From contig JADFQH010000026.1 of assembly GCA_022561895.1 (NCBI GenBank), forward strand, positions 1-16,799: a stretch of 16,799 nt of DNA, written 5' to 3'. Position 1 is the stretch's first letter. Every line of letters starts with the position of its first letter. Below are positions 13,720 through 16,799 of this stretch, piece after piece. The notes beneath the pieces are model-generated. The model searched no databases. It saw nothing but the letters and a program-made list of their open reading frames with translations, and was not told the DNA's origin. The position numbers and the translations under genes were made by a program. The DNA comes from Methanobacteriota archaeon. Its GTDB lineage: Archaea > Halobacteriota > Halobacteria > Halobacteriales > Halalkalicoccaceae.

Positions 13720-15345
13720 CTACTCGAGATAGCCGAGATCGGACAGTCGGTCTTCGACCCGGTGATCGTCGGTTTCTACCGTTTCTGGTCCGGTGTACTC
13801 GGGGTACGCAGCCGAGCCACGATCTTCGACGACCGGTAGGACTCGCCCGTCCATCCGGTCGCTGTAGGGAATCTCGAGGGCGGCACACAGCGTCGGTGCG
13901 ACGTCGAACAGGTGGGCGTCCGAGAGATCCGCCCCGGTATCGATCCCCTCACCCATGGCGACGAACAGTCCCTCTAATTTGTGATTCCACGGTTCGGTCG
14001 GCGGGCCGAACAGCTCATCACGAAGCTGAGCCGAGAGGAACTGCTCGAACTCGTTCGGGATGGTCAGGATATCGACCGCGCGCTCGACGTACGGTCCCCA
14101 GAAATACTCCTCACGGGGGACGACCTCCCCGAACACGGGGTCTCCGTCGGGTGTTTCGACTTCTCCGAGGCGCTCGATTAGCTCCTCGCGAACCCGCTCG
14201 TACTCCTCCGGGGAGACGACACCCTCCGGATCACGTCCCGAGACGTTCAATCGGACCCCCAGCTCGGTTCTCGCACGCATGTACGCTTTCGAAGCGGGGA
14301 AGTCGACCTGTTCTGCGCCGGTGCGTGTTACACCCGACGGCGCGTATCGGCGTGCGAGCGAACCGAGACCGATTCGATCGAGCACACCCACTGCACGCGA
14401 CGGCGTCACCCCCATCTTCGCTGCGGTCGCCGCGAGCCGTTCGATTCTGTTTGGCTCCCACGTCGTCTCGTCATCGCCAGCCCGAAGCTGTTCTCGAATG
14501 GGGTTCCACGACGGCATCCCTTTGCCGCCGGTCGTTGCTTCGACGAACCCCTCCCTTCGAAGGAACTCGTTGAGGCGAAACTCGTAGTTCTCGTAGGGGC
14601 CGATGCCGTGATCGCTCGCGACGAACACCCGTTTTGGGTCACACTCCTCGACGATCTGTCCGATCTGCTCGTCGGTCGCCTCGTAGATCCGCCGAACCTT
14701 CTCTGGATCGCCTTCGAACTCGTGAAAAACCGTATCAGTTTTCTGGAACTGGACGAACCCGAAATCGGGTTCGTACTTCCCGGCGAGATACCGGAACGCC
14801 TCCCCGCGCATCCGCGCAAGCGCACAGTACTCGTCCATCTTCTCTCCGTCGGTGTACTCCTCGTCGCCTCGCGAGTAGTGAGGGTAGACCCGGTACTCCC
14901 CGATCGCCTCGCGAACCTCTTTGAGAATCCCTTTGGGATGGGTTCCGGGGCTTTCCGGACCGATGAATCCGGGGATGATCGCGCCGTTGATCTCGTCGGG
15001 CGGATAGGTAACGGGGACGTTAACGATCACGGACGACAGGTCGTGTTCATCGAGCAATCGCCAGAGGGCGTGCTCGCGGACGTGGTTTGCGGTGACGACC
15101 TCCCAGTCATACCCATCGAAGGAGACGAAGTTGTACACGCCGTGTTTGCCGGGGTTCACACCCGTAAACATCGATGGCCACGCACTCGGCGTCCACGGTG
15201 GAATCTGCGATTCGAGCGGCGCGCTCGTTCCGCTTTCGATGATCGATTCGAGATTCGGTATGCTGTTTGTTTCCGAGAGGCGATCGAGTACGGGCTGGCA
15301 GGCGGCGTCGATCCCGATGAGAAGTGTATCCATTCGGTCAGTCAT
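13720..15345 (-). CDS. Alkaline phosphatase superfamily phosphodiesterase/nucleotide pyrophosphatase-like hydrolase
   Basis: Two-metal phosphoesterase, 541 residues, no signal peptide, so probably cytoplasmic. All metal and nucleophile positions of the type I phosphodiesterase fold can be matched: D13 in LLIGIDAA, nucleophile T52 in PPWTPSAWPSMFTG, HGVYNF (68-73), D204 and H208 in QKTDTVFHEF, D245-H246 in FVASDHGIGP, and H455 in WNHKLEGLFVAMG. It belongs to the archaeal group often annotated as nucleotide pyrophosphatase and commonly found near surface-glycan genes; the natural substrate is unknown. ATG 15345 is used; ATG 15333 would give a protein four residues shorter. A leftward TATA-like CGTATTTA is at 15381-15388. 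The truncated membrane protein lies upstream on the same strand. Confidence 0.9.
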   Translation of the reverse strand: MTDRMDTLLIGIDAACQPVLDRLSETNSIPNLESIIESGTSAPLESQIPPWTPSAWPSMFTGVNPGKHGVYNFVSFDGYDWEVVTANHVREHALWRLLDEHDLSSVIVNVPVTYPPDEINGAIIPGFIGPESPGTHPKGILKEVREAIGEYRVYPHYSRGDEEYTDGEKMDEYCALARMRGEAFRYLAGKYEPDFGFVQFQKTDTVFHEFEGDPEKVRRIYEATDEQIGQIVEECDPKRVFVASDHGIGPYENYEFRLNEFLRREGFVEATTGGKGMPSWNPIREQLRAGDDETTWEPNRIERLAATAAKMGVTPSRAVGVLDRIGLGSLARRYAPSGVTRTGAEQVDFPASKAYMRARTELGVRLNVSGRDPEGVVSPEEYERVREELIERLGEVETPDGDPVFGEVVPREEYFWGPYVERAVDILTIPNEFEQFLSAQLRDELFGPPTEPWNHKLEGLFVAMGEGIDTGADLSDAHLFDVAPTLCAALEIPYSDRMDGRVLPVVEDRGSAAYPEYTGPETVETDDHRVEDRLSDLGYLE

Positions 15346-15380
15346 TTGGCTCGTAGCTGTTCTTAGTCGGCTGGCCTGTT

Positions 15381-15388
15381 AAATACGA
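15381..15388 (-). promoter_or_regulatory. TATA-like box for the phosphoesterase gene
   Basis: Read leftward this is CGTATTTA, about 38 nt before ATG 15345. It sits in the 80-nt gap after the membrane-protein stop codon, so the hydrolase is probably transcribed independently. Confidence 0.45.
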
Positions 15389-15425
15389 TCTCCTTGTTTC
15401 GGCCGACGTGGACCGAGCCATCGGA

Positions 15426-16799
<1,374 letters not shown>

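Noticed and set aside
13710..14573. 287-codon rightward open frame
   Set aside because: Antisense to the phosphoesterase, whose catalytic residues are all intact.

Overview
The window is chromosomal DNA of a haloarchaeon (class Halobacteria). The evidence is GC-rich DNA with TCG/GAC/CTC-rich codon use, strongly acidic proteins, short TATA-like boxes 25-30 nt before start codons that lack a leader, and several small membrane proteins of haloarchaeal type. It reads as ordinary chromosome carrying metabolic and sensory genes, with one tRNA-associated recombination scar and one anomalous right end.

Left part (1-4935): a peptide/nickel-type ABC importer is split around a divergent promoter region. 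The second permease and a truncated ATPase run leftward and the first permease runs rightward. Convergent with the latter is a leftward two-gene unit: an aspartoacylase/succinylglutamate-desuccinylase-like metallo-deacylase, followed with a one-base overlap by a threonine-synthase-like PLP enzyme.

Middle part (5042-9132): a small two-helix membrane protein, citrate synthase, a gamma-glutamylcyclotransferase-fold protein, a 278-nt gap with promoter and hairpin signals, threonine ammonia-lyase with an ACT domain, RidA (which clears the enamine/imine products of the preceding enzyme), a 68-residue membrane protein translationally coupled to ridA, and tRNA-Ser(GGA). A 21-bp exact copy of the 3' end of this tRNA recurs 134 bp downstream, as expected of an attachment-site scar.

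Right part (9269-16799): a leftward overlapping trio of unrecognised genes, an 867-residue multi-PAS histidine kinase with a large AT-rich dyad at its promoter, a PadR-type regulator, and an alkaline-phosphatase-superfamily hydrolase. Last comes a leftward open frame that joins the C-terminal part of a haloarchaeal polytopic membrane protein to a bacterial-type ribosomal protein S1 domain. The join lies near 16555-16577 and coincides with a change in codon use. It is most simply explained as a chimeric contig end.

No CRISPR array, insertion sequence, integrase gene or rRNA was seen.
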